Origin: Gracilaria domingensis
Lineage: Eukaryota; Rhodophyta; Florideophyceae; Gracilariales; Gracilariaceae
Direction of reading: 5' to 3'
Assembly (NCBI GenBank): GCA_022539475.1
Contig: VCMS01000226.1
Location: 44,659-108,658 of the forward strand
DNA: 64,000 bases
A program made the translations under genes and the position numbers. Shown here piece after piece: positions 11,420-20,004 of this stretch (positions are counted from its first letter, which is position 1; each line of letters begins with the position of its first letter). The notes under the pieces were generated by a model. It searched no databases, was not told the origin of the DNA, and was given only the letters and a program-made list of their open reading frames with translations.

Positions 11420-12690
11420 AGCCGGCCACTTCTTGCGGAGATTCAAGGCCTAGCCGTGAGCGACTAGTACTTCGTCACCTACGACAAAAGTCTTCACTTC
11501 TTTCTTCACTTCCCGTAGGACGAACCCCCGAGCCGCCTGCATCGTTCGCTTTCCCGCTTCGCCTAATAGCTCCGGGGTCCTCTGCTCCGGCGTTGAACCC
11601 GAGAGCAATGCTACGGTATCGTTGGCGAGCATGCTAGGTTTCACACCGTACATCAGTTCGAACTGCGAACACACCACACCACGAGGACGTTGACGGTACC
11701 CGTACAACACCTTCGGCAGAATCTCGTCTCAATCCATCTATGGGCGCATCACTATTTTCTTGATCGCTCTCTTGATCGAGCCCACCATCCGTACAGCCTT
11801 CCCATTAGACATAGTGGCGTGCGGCAACACAGGCATCCAGGCCATTACTTTCTCCTTCATATTGTCCTCCACGGCACGCGATAGGAAAGAGCTGGAGTTA
11901 TCAGAGATTATCGTGGCGGGGGGACCGAACCGTCTGATACCTATAAATTATGATGATTTTCATTAGATGTTACAAGTGCACATTTAGCGTTCATCCACTG
12001 CACATCTGATGGATATACTGGATGTACATATGATACCCTCTGATATTCTCTATATGTCCTACAGATGAACGTAAGAGATACTCATTGGATTTTATATCCG
12101 TGCCATATACATCAAATATGCAATAATACGTCCTTTAGATGTTCCACGTTTTGGTGCATCCTAGGAGTGCCTTATAGATATCTACTGAATATTATTGAAC
12201 ATCAGCAGGACATCCATGGGATATCTCTTACGCACATACAAGGAATATCATTATTCGATCTAACTTATATCCAAAGAATCCGATGAATATCCAACGTACG
12301 TCTGCGTGGTTCACTGTGGATGATCTCCTCCTCAACTAACTTGATAATGCTGTCCGACCGCAGTTCTCGTATGCTCGCGATCGCGATCGGCCAGCCAGTC
12401 AGATGCTCCACAGCGATCAGCGCAAAACGCTTCCCTCCTCTGGAACGCTTGTATGGGCCACCAAAGTGAGTAGAGAACCTCTCGAACGGCCCCGTTATGG
12501 GAATACGAAGGGTCGTCGTTTATACAGGGAGGTTCTGAGCGCGCTGACATTCGTCGCACCCTTTGACGTAGTCCTTAACATCATCGTAAACCGACGGCCA
12601 CCAGAACCTCTAGCGTATCATCGTCCTCGTAGCGGCCTTGTCCCAGTGTCCTATTTCATCGTGGAGCATCTGCAGAGCCTCCAGCCGCTC
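11420..12690 (-). pseudogene. Ty3 integrase relic interrupted by an AT-rich insertion
   Basis: Minus-strand blocks in order: the zinc-binding H...H...CX2C region (GCDECQRAQN) near 12540-12690; the core FGGPYKRSRGGKRFALIAVEH near 12400-12480, where the first catalytic Asp reads His (THFGG); then, beyond the 362-bp insertion, FGPPATIISDN with the second Asp, and SNGKAVRMVG where the Glu reads Val. The end (QFELMYGVKPS) lies near 11640. Two of the three catalytic acids are lost, so it cannot be active. Confidence 0.8.
11937..12298. mobile_element. 362-bp AT-rich non-autonomous insertion with 6-bp target duplication
   Basis: The sequence is clearly more AT-rich than the integrase relic around it and is flanked by CGTCTG at 11931-11936 and 12299-12304. 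Removing it with one copy of CGTCTG makes the integrase frame continuous on the minus strand, which proves that it is an insertion. It has no long ORF. It contains several GGATAT/GATATC-like words and an internal inverted repeat (12070-12090 against 12212-12232, about 17 of 21 matching), but I see no good terminal inverted repeat. It could be a MITE or another short non-autonomous element. Confidence 0.7.
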
Positions 12691-12749
12691 GGCCCTCGTT
12701 GTAATGGCTGTCAGGGCTTGAGGACCTGACAGCCATTCCAACGAGGGCC
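12691..12749. repeat. 25-bp inverted duplication inside the integrase relic
   Basis: Arms 12691-12715 and 12725-12749 are reverse complements with one mismatch and a 9-base spacer. One arm belongs to the integrase zinc-binding coding region; the other looks like a foldback copy of it. Confidence 0.8.
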
Positions 12750-13019
12750 GGGCAACAACACGCTATTCCGGCGTGTTGTTCCACAACATGAACTTCTTTG
12801 GGTCGCCGCGAATAGCTAGGCGGAGGCGCGGATTATTCTCCTGGATCGGAACGCCCGCGAGGAATCTTGCTATGTTAAGCAAGTATGGTTCCAGCTCCGC
12901 CAAGTTCGAGTCTTCTCATAACACCGCGGTCCCTACTGTCCACGTCGGACCCGGCGTCTTCATTCTCTTCCAAGTCCATTCTTGACAAATAGTCGGGGCC
13001 TCCGTTCGCAGCACCGGGG

Positions 13020-13370
13020 CGGTTTCAAACCGGATAGTTGTACTCCACCATGAAGTCCATCCAGCATGCCCACCTGCCTCGAATTTTCCTTTTCCTAAAG
13101 CCGTAATGATGCGCTTGGTGATCGGTAAGCACTTCGAAGAGCTTCTTAGAAAGGGGATATGATCGGAACTTGTTGAACGCGAACACTACGACCAGAGCTT
13201 CTCTCTCGCAGGTGCTGTACTTCCTCTCGGCCTCGGTCCTTGTGCGCGATGCGCAGTGGATGGGTTGAACCTTTCATTCCTCCTTCTTCTGAGAGAGAAT
13301 CGCGCCAAGTGAGAAGCAGGACGCGTCTGTCTCAACGATGAACGGCTGGGCGAAGTCGGGATATCAGCCG
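13020..13370 (-). pseudogene. Ty3 RNase H relic
   Basis: The minus strand encodes an RNase H block with ETDASCFSLGAILSQ, then after a frame break SRTRTEAERKYSTCEREAL and FEVLTDHQAHH. These match the first Asp, the Glu-containing helix and the DH motif of gypsy RNase H. At least one stop and one frameshift interrupt it. It starts within a few bases of gag-like sequence, which marks the deletion junction. Confidence 0.75.
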
Positions 13371-13384
13371 CATCATGGGCAGAT

Positions 13385-14215
13385 GGGGTTCCAGAGAAGG
13401 ACTATGTGCCACGGGTGCAACAGGAAGAGTACGCGCCTGTACCGGAGAAATAGGTTAGACATTCCGAGGACTGCCCTTTCCCTTACGGCCCGAAATTTGA
13501 GTAGCGGGAACCGTCTCAAGGGCCGTGTTTACTACAGACGCCGAGGGACCTCTCGGAGCCGAAGATAGATGTGAACGAGACGAGCCTGCCGCTAGAAGTT
13601 GTTGCAGCGGGGAAGAACGTGGCACTGAAAGTCTCGCCATCTGGATATGGCTTCGTTCCATGCTTCCCGATGGCGCTGCACGTCATCCACGAATGGAAGC
13701 AGGGAGAGATGTTCATGGATTCTGTTGCAGAGGCCAATGCTGTTGACTCCATGGCATGGCACCGCACTGCATTTTCCTGCCTTTTTTGCTCGCGTCTCGC
13801 CAAAGAGGCCTAGAAGCGTCGACCATTTACGGCTTTTAGAAGCATCGAGAAGGGCAGAGAGTCAAAAGAGCCTTCATCGACATAAGTAAGTGAATAGAAG
13901 AGCCGAGAATCTTTGCCGGAGAACGGTGAGCTCGAGCACAATATCGGTGTAGAAGAACCAAATCCGTGGAGCTAGGAAGGCTCGCAATGTTTTATTGGAG
14001 AGGCCCGACTACAGCAACAAGATGCAAAGAACCGTAGTGGGCGAGGAAAGGGGCCGGACGCAGACCGTGGAGTAGCACAGCAAAGCACGAGCTAGTCGGG
14101 GTTATTAGGCACACTAACAGAGAAGGCTGATGAAAGGGTTCGAGAAAGTGTCGCATACTTGAAACTGCCTTCGCTGCTGTGCTGCGTACATTCCAATTCT
14201 CAATACAGCTAAACT
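13385..14215 (-). repeat. Inverted partner of 8590-9440
   Basis: Reverse-complement similarity to 8590-9440 is visible throughout, for example in the blocks with GACGTGCAGCGCCATC, GAGACTTTCAGTGCCACG and GCTGTAGTCGGGCCTCT. Divergence is considerable, with small indels. Confidence 0.75.
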
Positions 14216-15316
14216 TGGGCAGGACTCGGCTTGCAGCACAGAGCACATTCCTCGACAGCGCGGGCTAAGTGAGAGAGCGTGCGGCACACCGTAGGTGTGA
14301 ATGACACTATGTGTGCAAAGGGATGAGAAACATTTCTGTTTCTTTTGCGTGAGCGAGAATAATGGAAGAAAGAAGCAAGAACAAAGTAAAACAAAAGTTA
14401 GATAGCCCGTGTTTTGTTTTGCAAACTTAGAAAGGTTCAAGATGAAAGCATCGGGTAAGGAATATAAAATAGCTCGTATAGAAACAATTAGTCGGTTGTA
14501 GAGGGCTGGAACGGCTTGTTTAGGAAAATGTGTGCTGAGACCATTAAAATTTTGGTTTAGATAAAGATATGAACACCACAACAGTTGAAAATAGTAAAAC
14601 TTGATTGGAGCATGTGGGTGGCAAAGGTGCTGACCCCCGCGCTAGAACAGAATTTTTAGTGGTGATTATAGCCTTCGGAACAGCTATAGCGTTAGCGATG
14701 GCGTTGAATGTGAACCGGTGGAGACGGAGAAGTGGGCAAACCGCTAAATATTCCGAAAATTGCTGTCGGTATGCTGTTTTAGCGTCATCGGTGGAGATGT
14801 CCTAAAAAGTAGAACTACTCTTGAAATATCTAATTTGTAATTTCAAAATGCCTTTCATTTGGCAAACATGCAACAATTTTGACTGCTTTTTGCTTTTTTT
14901 ACGATTTCAGGATGCTCCCAATACTTGAATTTTGCCCAATGACCTTTGACACGAGAGCGTTTTCACGCGATTTGATAAGATACGCAAAGTCATGACTGGC
15001 ACCTATACTGTATAGGGAATGTAATACAAAGGTATATTTGGCGCAACGCGTCACAGACGCGTTTTCGTCAGGCGATTCTCCAGAGCTCTTTCGCCGTTGA
15101 AAAGTTTGTTGTCCTCTCGCGTGCAAGGGTACGACGGTACATCTCACGCAATTCGAATGGCAATTCGACTCTCTATTGTTTCGCGTTGCCCTGCCGTTCG
15201 GAAAGGAGTTTCATCCCATCCTAGTTCCAGAGCGCCCCGCCTCTGCGATTGAAGCTGAAAGCAAGCCCCTCTCGGACGTTCTCTCCGTTCCCCCGTCCTC
15301 GTTCGTCCTCGTCGTC
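14216..15316. other. Intergenic region upstream of the XRN gene
   Basis: No supported gene. It should contain the promoter and 5' UTR of the XRN gene in its last few hundred bases; CT-rich sequence (CCGTTCCCCCGTCCTCG) precedes the ATG at 15317. I see no convincing TATA box. Confidence 0.4.
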
Positions 15317-17605
15317 ATGGGTATCCTTGGATTTCAGAAGTGGTTTCTAGGCACGTTTCCGGAAGTTGTGAGAGTTCAGCAAGGTCCTAGATTCGGGGAA
15401 GTGTACGATCACGGTGAGTGCAATCTCAACGTCGCGATGGTTTGCGCTGCACAATTACGCTTCGTGCTGCTAACGTGTTCACTGCCTATTCATCTCTCAA
15501 ATTTGCGTCACAGTCGCGTTCGATATCAACCAGATTCTTCACCAGGTGCTGCGCCGCGCTACCAACAGACAGACTCTTGCTGCAGCTATTTTCCGCGAAC
15601 TTGATCAGATCCTCAAGAATTGCGTGCCGAGAAAGTCAATATTCTTCGCGTTTGACGGTCCTGCGCCAGTGGCGAAGCTAACCACACAACGACGACGCCG
15701 AAGAAAGAAAACCGCAGATTATGTATCTGACTACGTCGACGAGAATGGAGTACTCCGAAAACCCAAATTTGCAAAAGCCGCTATCGACTCCCTGGAGATG
15801 ACACCCGGCGTTGAAACGTTATATTTCGTGCGCGACTCAGTAGAATACTGGGCTTATTCGCGTTTGCAAAACGATCGGAAGTATCGCAGCGTTGACATCC
15901 GCATTTCTGGGGCTGACGTGCCCGGTGAGGGTGAATTGAAGCTCGTGGACTATTGCCGCACAGGCAAATTTCTCGCGACGGATTCGGTTGTTGTTGTGGG
16001 TGGAGATGCAGATATAGTTCTCCAAGGACTTACAACCATTCCCATCCGAAATTTCTTCGTCTATTTGCGTAACTTTGCTGGTTTTAAAGGGAAGAGGCAG
16101 AGTTATGTCATCAGCGTCTGGGAACTGGCCCGAACATTTGAACGGATCTTTCCAAATGAGTCCTCAAGCGTACGTCTCGACTTTGTGCTCCTCACAATTT
16201 TGAACGGTAACGGTAAGTTCAGATATAAAGTACTCTTTACCAGGGCTTTCGCTCTTGTCGTCAAAGTAACCAGAGCATACTTTCTAACTCAATGTTCTGT
16301 TTAGATTACATCCCTAAAGTTCGCGGCATATCTCTCAGAAATACATGGCGTCGTTACATGAGCTTGAAGCTGGTTTCAAAAGACGGAGATTTACCTCCGT
16401 TTCACGGTCAATCTCTTGTGGACGCAGAAAAACGAACCTTAAACTGGCCAATGTTCTACGCGTTAATGGGCAGCGTTGGAGTTCCTGTGCCTTCCATTGC
16501 GGAGGCCGAGCAAGAGAAGCGATTAGGAACAAGGATACCTCTCGGCACCCGAAAGCCGAAGTCGAAGCAAGGTTACATGAGCCTGTCGGACTCTGAAGCG
16601 GAAGAGCATATTGTATATACTGGTAATGAAGATGGAATCCCGATGGACTGTCTAGACGATAGTTCAAACTCTGAGGGCATCGAGTCCGCCGCATCAGATG
16701 GGAGCACTACAGACTCTGAAGACACCGAAGAGGAATATGCGGAGGAAGAAGATGAGGAGTACTTTGACGAAGAGCAAGAACACATTCAAACGCTGATAGC
16801 GCTTTCTGGGAACTCTACAAAGTTTTATGATACAAGCCGATGGGCAAGAGCACTGCTTTGGAATTTGCACATGTACGTAGACGGTATTTGTGGGGATTAT
16901 AACTTTCTGTATGGAAAGCCCTACGGGCCACCGATTGAGGAAATTTTGAAGTATATACGCGACCACGATGGAGACCCTTTCTTGCTGCAAGCACCAATCT
17001 CGCGTTCAAGGCCACTTTTCCCACATGAAGCTGCCATGGCGGTTCTTCCAAAGACGGCGAAGCACCTACTCCCGAATCCTTTGCAACGGATGTATGATAA
17101 TCCGAACGTGCTGAAAAAAATTTTCTCGGGTAAAGACGGAGTGGATGTAGCAAGCATGACGGCCGAGATCAGTCGCATACCAAAATCTGACTTCAGCTCA
17201 GAAGAACTGCGGAGGACGGTGTTCGGCTCTCCGATTCTTCTGCGACTACCTCGCCCTAACGACCGCGTCGAACATATGAACCCAAGAGTGAAGAAGCCAG
17301 GTCAGAGATTTGAAGACGTACGCAGCCGGCCAGCAATCTATCGCGCATCTTTCACCATGACGACCATTCCCCCCTGTTATGATTGGCCGAAGGGCTCCAT
17401 CCCGAACATGCTGGAGTTGTCATATAAGACGGTTAGAGGCTCAAAGCTAAAGGCGAGGAAAAAAGTCCCTGCTGAAAGCAATGGAAGTGCAAGAAAGGCT
17501 AGCAGTAAGCCGCAGCGAAGGACTCATCGACGCACCAAGAACGTTCGAACGCGAATAGCGTCCTCGGATCGGTCACACGACAGCCTCAAGAAAGCTCAAT
17601 GCTGA
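15317..17605 (+). CDS. XRN-family 5'-3' exoribonuclease, short form (three exons)
   Basis: Joining 15317-15413, 15514-16212 and 16305-17605 gives one frame of 698 codons. XRN enzymes degrade 5'-monophosphate RNA processively in mRNA turnover (Xrn1) or in the nucleus (Xrn2/Rat1). All seven acidic metal ligands of the XRN_N active site can be placed: D36, D80 (FDGPAP), E171 and E173 (VPGEGE), D197 and D199 (GGDADI) and D266 (GNDYIPK). The second and third exons meet inside the D266 codon. The middle domain follows (WARALLW...YVDGICGDYNFLYGKPYGPP near 434-465, HLLPNPLQ). An acidic stretch lies at about 350-425 and a Lys/Arg-rich tail at the end. At 698 residues it is shorter than Xrn1 or Rat1, and I cannot tell cytoplasmic from nuclear type. 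Confidence 0.9.
15414..15513 (+). other. Intron 1 of the XRN gene
   Basis: 100 bp, phase 1, donor GTGAGT and acceptor CACAG. Removing it joins the N-terminal helix to the block holding D36, as in other XRN proteins. Confidence 0.88.
16213..16304 (+). other. Intron 2 of the XRN gene
   Basis: 92 bp, phase 1, donor GTAAGT and acceptor TTTAG, with a branch-point-like CTAAC at about 16284-16288. Splicing creates the catalytic Asp codon of GNDYIPK. Confidence 0.92.
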
Positions 17606-17952
17606 ACTGTAGACTCTAGAAAAGACCCGGGTTTGAGGTTGGAACCTGGGAGCAACTGATGAAGCAACCCACTCGACGATTTCCGAGAAGCTCTATCGAC
17701 GTTCGTAACAACTTCTTGCAGAACGCAGACATATAGGACGGGAAAAAAGTATGCGGTTGACGCATATGTTGTCATGTAGCTGGACGTTTTTGGATATGGG
17801 AGTGAAAGTATAAGAGGAGGATGACATCTCATCTGCTATAGAACTAAATGAGACTGGCTGCAGGCTAACAATTAGAGGGTGAGATAAGGCTAGGGTGGTG
17901 TCAAGACATGAGCCGTATACGCGTACTACAACAAAGTACAGGTACTGGACAC
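17606..17952. other. Convergent intergenic spacer
   Basis: 347 bp between the stop codons of the XRN gene (plus) and the diacylglycerol kinase gene (minus). It must hold both 3' UTRs; no canonical AATAAA is obvious. Confidence 0.5.
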
Positions 17953-19173
17953 TCAAGCCGGAGTTATTTGATCGTTAGTGTCGGCGACTGGCGCCGGTTG
18001 TTCGGTGTCACTGTCGAGCTCCACTACAGAATCTTGTTCATCGTCATCGTCAAGGTCTTCTGCGACATCGTTGGTCTTCGTGTTGAACTTCGCGCGTTTC
18101 TTTGGCGAGGATGTCCAGATAGGACCTCGGAGTACACCAACCTTGTTGCCTGGTTCAAGAGTGACGGTGCCACCGTGCTGTTCCCAGGGCTCGCCATCAA
18201 CCTGAAATGGGGTGGATTCTGACTTGAGAGTGAGGGACATCCTTGAACCCTGTGCAATGCGCACGCCATGACGACCGAACATGCGAATGGTACCAAAATG
18301 CTTGAGACTCTTGAGTCCAATGACCTCGAAAAGCTGGTCATCGACAAACATATCAGTGACGCTACGGCTATGATCGAGGTCGTCTTTCGCGTCGTGAGAC
18401 TTGACAGTGCCCCACGGCTGACTCCCCGCGCCATAGCTCGGAATGTTGAGGAAGATAATCGCTTGCAAGTAAGCAGGGATGGATATGGGCTGGTCGTCGA
18501 CCAAGAGCGTTTCGATATGGTCGGATACGTAAATCTTGCGACTCTTCGGCTGACACATGTATTTGAGGCCGACCATGGCATGCGCTTTGAAGTTGCCCAG
18601 ACGACTATTATGCTTGTCAGGATTCTGCCAGCGCATCTGATTGAAGCGCAATTCCACGTACGCATCGGCGCCCAGGCTGAGGTAGTTGCACACCAAAGGC
18701 CTCGCGCCGTGTTCAATGCCATCGTTATCGACATGGGTGTCCTTGGACTGAGTGGCAAGCCTCCACACATCCAGGCGCCTCAGCACCATCTGCTCGACCG
18801 GCGTCTCGTTAATTCTCTTGATAGCATCCTTGATAAAACGCTCGCCCGGGTACTTCTTGCCCCAGCCCAGCGCGCGCGCCATGTCATTGCCGGAGCCCAA
18901 CGGAATGACCAACAAGTGCACGTGCGACAGGTTCTGCTTCTCGACGGCGTTGGCGACCCAGGAGAAGGTGCCGTCGCCGCCGGCCACAATGCAGATGAGG
19001 TGCTGCGGCGAGTCGACGGCGCGCATGCGAAGGCCGCGCTCCGGACCCTTGTCGGCCTTGATGTCGAACACGTTCTCGTCGCCGATCTGGTTCTTGAGCA
19101 GGTCGAGCACGACGCCGCCCATGTTGCCGCCGGAGCCGGGGTTGACGAACGCAATCATGTTCATGACGTCCAT
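17953..19173 (-). CDS. Diacylglycerol kinase, catalytic domains only
   Basis: 406 residues from the ATG at 19173; the frame is open a little further upstream without another ATG. Diacylglycerol kinases phosphorylate diacylglycerol to phosphatidic acid with ATP, ending one lipid signal and starting another. The catalytic domain shows NPGSGG (11-16), GGDGT (65-69, ATP site) and PLGSGNDMAR (91-100). The accessory domain has NYLSLGADAYVELRFNQMR and a later QVDGEPW block. There are no C1, EF-hand, PH or transmembrane segments, so membrane recruitment must come from elsewhere. The C-terminus is very acidic (EDLDDDDEQD). It is transcribed divergently from the membrane kinase gene, so the two may be co-regulated. 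Confidence 0.92.
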   Translation of the reverse strand: MDVMNMIAFVNPGSGGNMGGVVLDLLKNQIGDENVFDIKADKGPERGLRMRAVDSPQHLICIVAGGDGTFSWVANAVEKQNLSHVHLLVIPLGSGNDMARALGWGKKYPGERFIKDAIKRINETPVEQMVLRRLDVWRLATQSKDTHVDNDGIEHGARPLVCNYLSLGADAYVELRFNQMRWQNPDKHNSRLGNFKAHAMVGLKYMCQPKSRKIYVSDHIETLLVDDQPISIPAYLQAIIFLNIPSYGAGSQPWGTVKSHDAKDDLDHSRSVTDMFVDDQLFEVIGLKSLKHFGTIRMFGRHGVRIAQGSRMSLTLKSESTPFQVDGEPWEQHGGTVTLEPGNKVGVLRGPIWTSSPKKRAKFNTKTNDVAEDLDDDDEQDSVVELDSDTEQPAPVADTNDQITPA

Positions 19174-20004
19174 GGCGCGCGGCGGAGCCGCTGGCGGCAG
19201 CGCGGGCACCGGGCGGGGGGTGGGGGTCCAAGCAAAGCGCGCGGCTGCGCGCGCGTCGGTTGCGCTGTGGAGGAGGCGCGCGCCGAGGCCGGCGCGCAGA
19301 TAACAGCGCGCGGGCGCATGTTTATGCGACTCAGTTTATGCACCGCATCTGCCGCGTGTGACAGCGCGCCGCGCGGCCGCGCCGCGCTACGTGTGCGCAG
19401 CCACACGTGCGCGCGCTGTCCCGCCGGTCCGCGTGGCCACGCACGATTGGCCGTTTCCGCGCGGCACGAAGGGCGCGCACGGCGCGCACTTGCGGCGCGC
19501 ATCCGGGGCGCGTGCCGCGCTGCGCGGCGAAGCGCGGCGCGCCACGTGTTGCGGGCGGCGGTTTGCCGTTTGTTGTTTGTCGTCTGTTTGTCTGCTCCGC
19601 TGCTGCTGCGCGCGCGCGCGCGCGCGCCGCGCCGCTGCGCTGCCGCCTCGCGTAGACGCAATGCGCCATGCGCCGCGCGCCCGCTGCCGACACGCAATCG
19701 CCGCCGCGCGCCCGCCGCGCCGGCGGCGTATGCACCGCGCCGCCCGCGCTCGCGTCCGTCCAAAGCGGCAACGCGCGACTGAAAATCCGTCGCCTGCTGA
19801 AAAAAGCGCGCCCTGCGAGCTTATGCCTCGCGCGCTCTGCCTTCTGCACGGCTGTTTCATAACAACTCCATTGCGAAGCGCGTGCGTCAAGCCCGCCGCC
19901 TTCGCTCGGCTTCCGCTCGTTCATCGCGTAGCACGCCCTCATTCTGATCCTCTCGTCGTCCTCGCTGCCGCGCGTCTTTCGTGCTTCGCGCTGCATACTT
20001 TTCT
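19174..20004. promoter_or_regulatory. CpG-rich divergent promoter interval
   Basis: 831 bp between the start codons of the diacylglycerol kinase (minus) and the membrane kinase (plus). It is extremely rich in GCGC and CpG, with an uninterrupted CG run at about 19609-19627. Long open frames exist on both strands, but they follow from the lack of AT-rich stop codons. Both 5' UTRs and both promoters must lie here. Confidence 0.6.

Larger units (their letters stand above)
11041..14215 (-). mobile_element. Ty3/gypsy relic with internal deletion, minus strand
   Basis: Read from right to left: 5' region and gag start (14215-13385), then an abrupt junction near 13370 into RNase H, a zinc-binding HHCC block, the integrase core and the integrase C-terminal end (to about 11400). 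Protease and reverse transcriptase are missing, so this is an internally deleted copy. Many stops and shifts mark it as old. Its 3' end meets the 3' end of the plus-strand relic near 11040, tail to tail. Confidence 0.75.

Noticed and set aside
12065-12286. A 73-codon ORF inside the AT-rich insertion
   Set aside because: It shows repeats of ISL/HIQGI from GGATATC-like words, not a protein; the insertion is non-coding.
16292-16304. Independent start of the XRN C-terminal half at 16292
   Set aside because: The ATG lies inside intron 2; splicing at 16213-16304 restores the conserved GNDYIPK block.
19174-19209. Upstream start of the diacylglycerol kinase at 19209
   Set aside because: That codon is GTG; the ATG at 19173 directly precedes the NPGSGG motif.
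18268-19782. A 504-codon plus-strand ORF opposite the diacylglycerol kinase
   Set aside because: It is the mirror frame of the kinase gene plus CpG-rich DNA without stops; it has no family resemblance and its start is inside the kinase gene.
19981-20004. Upstream start of the membrane kinase at 19981
   Set aside because: That codon is GTG; the first ATG in frame is at 20005.
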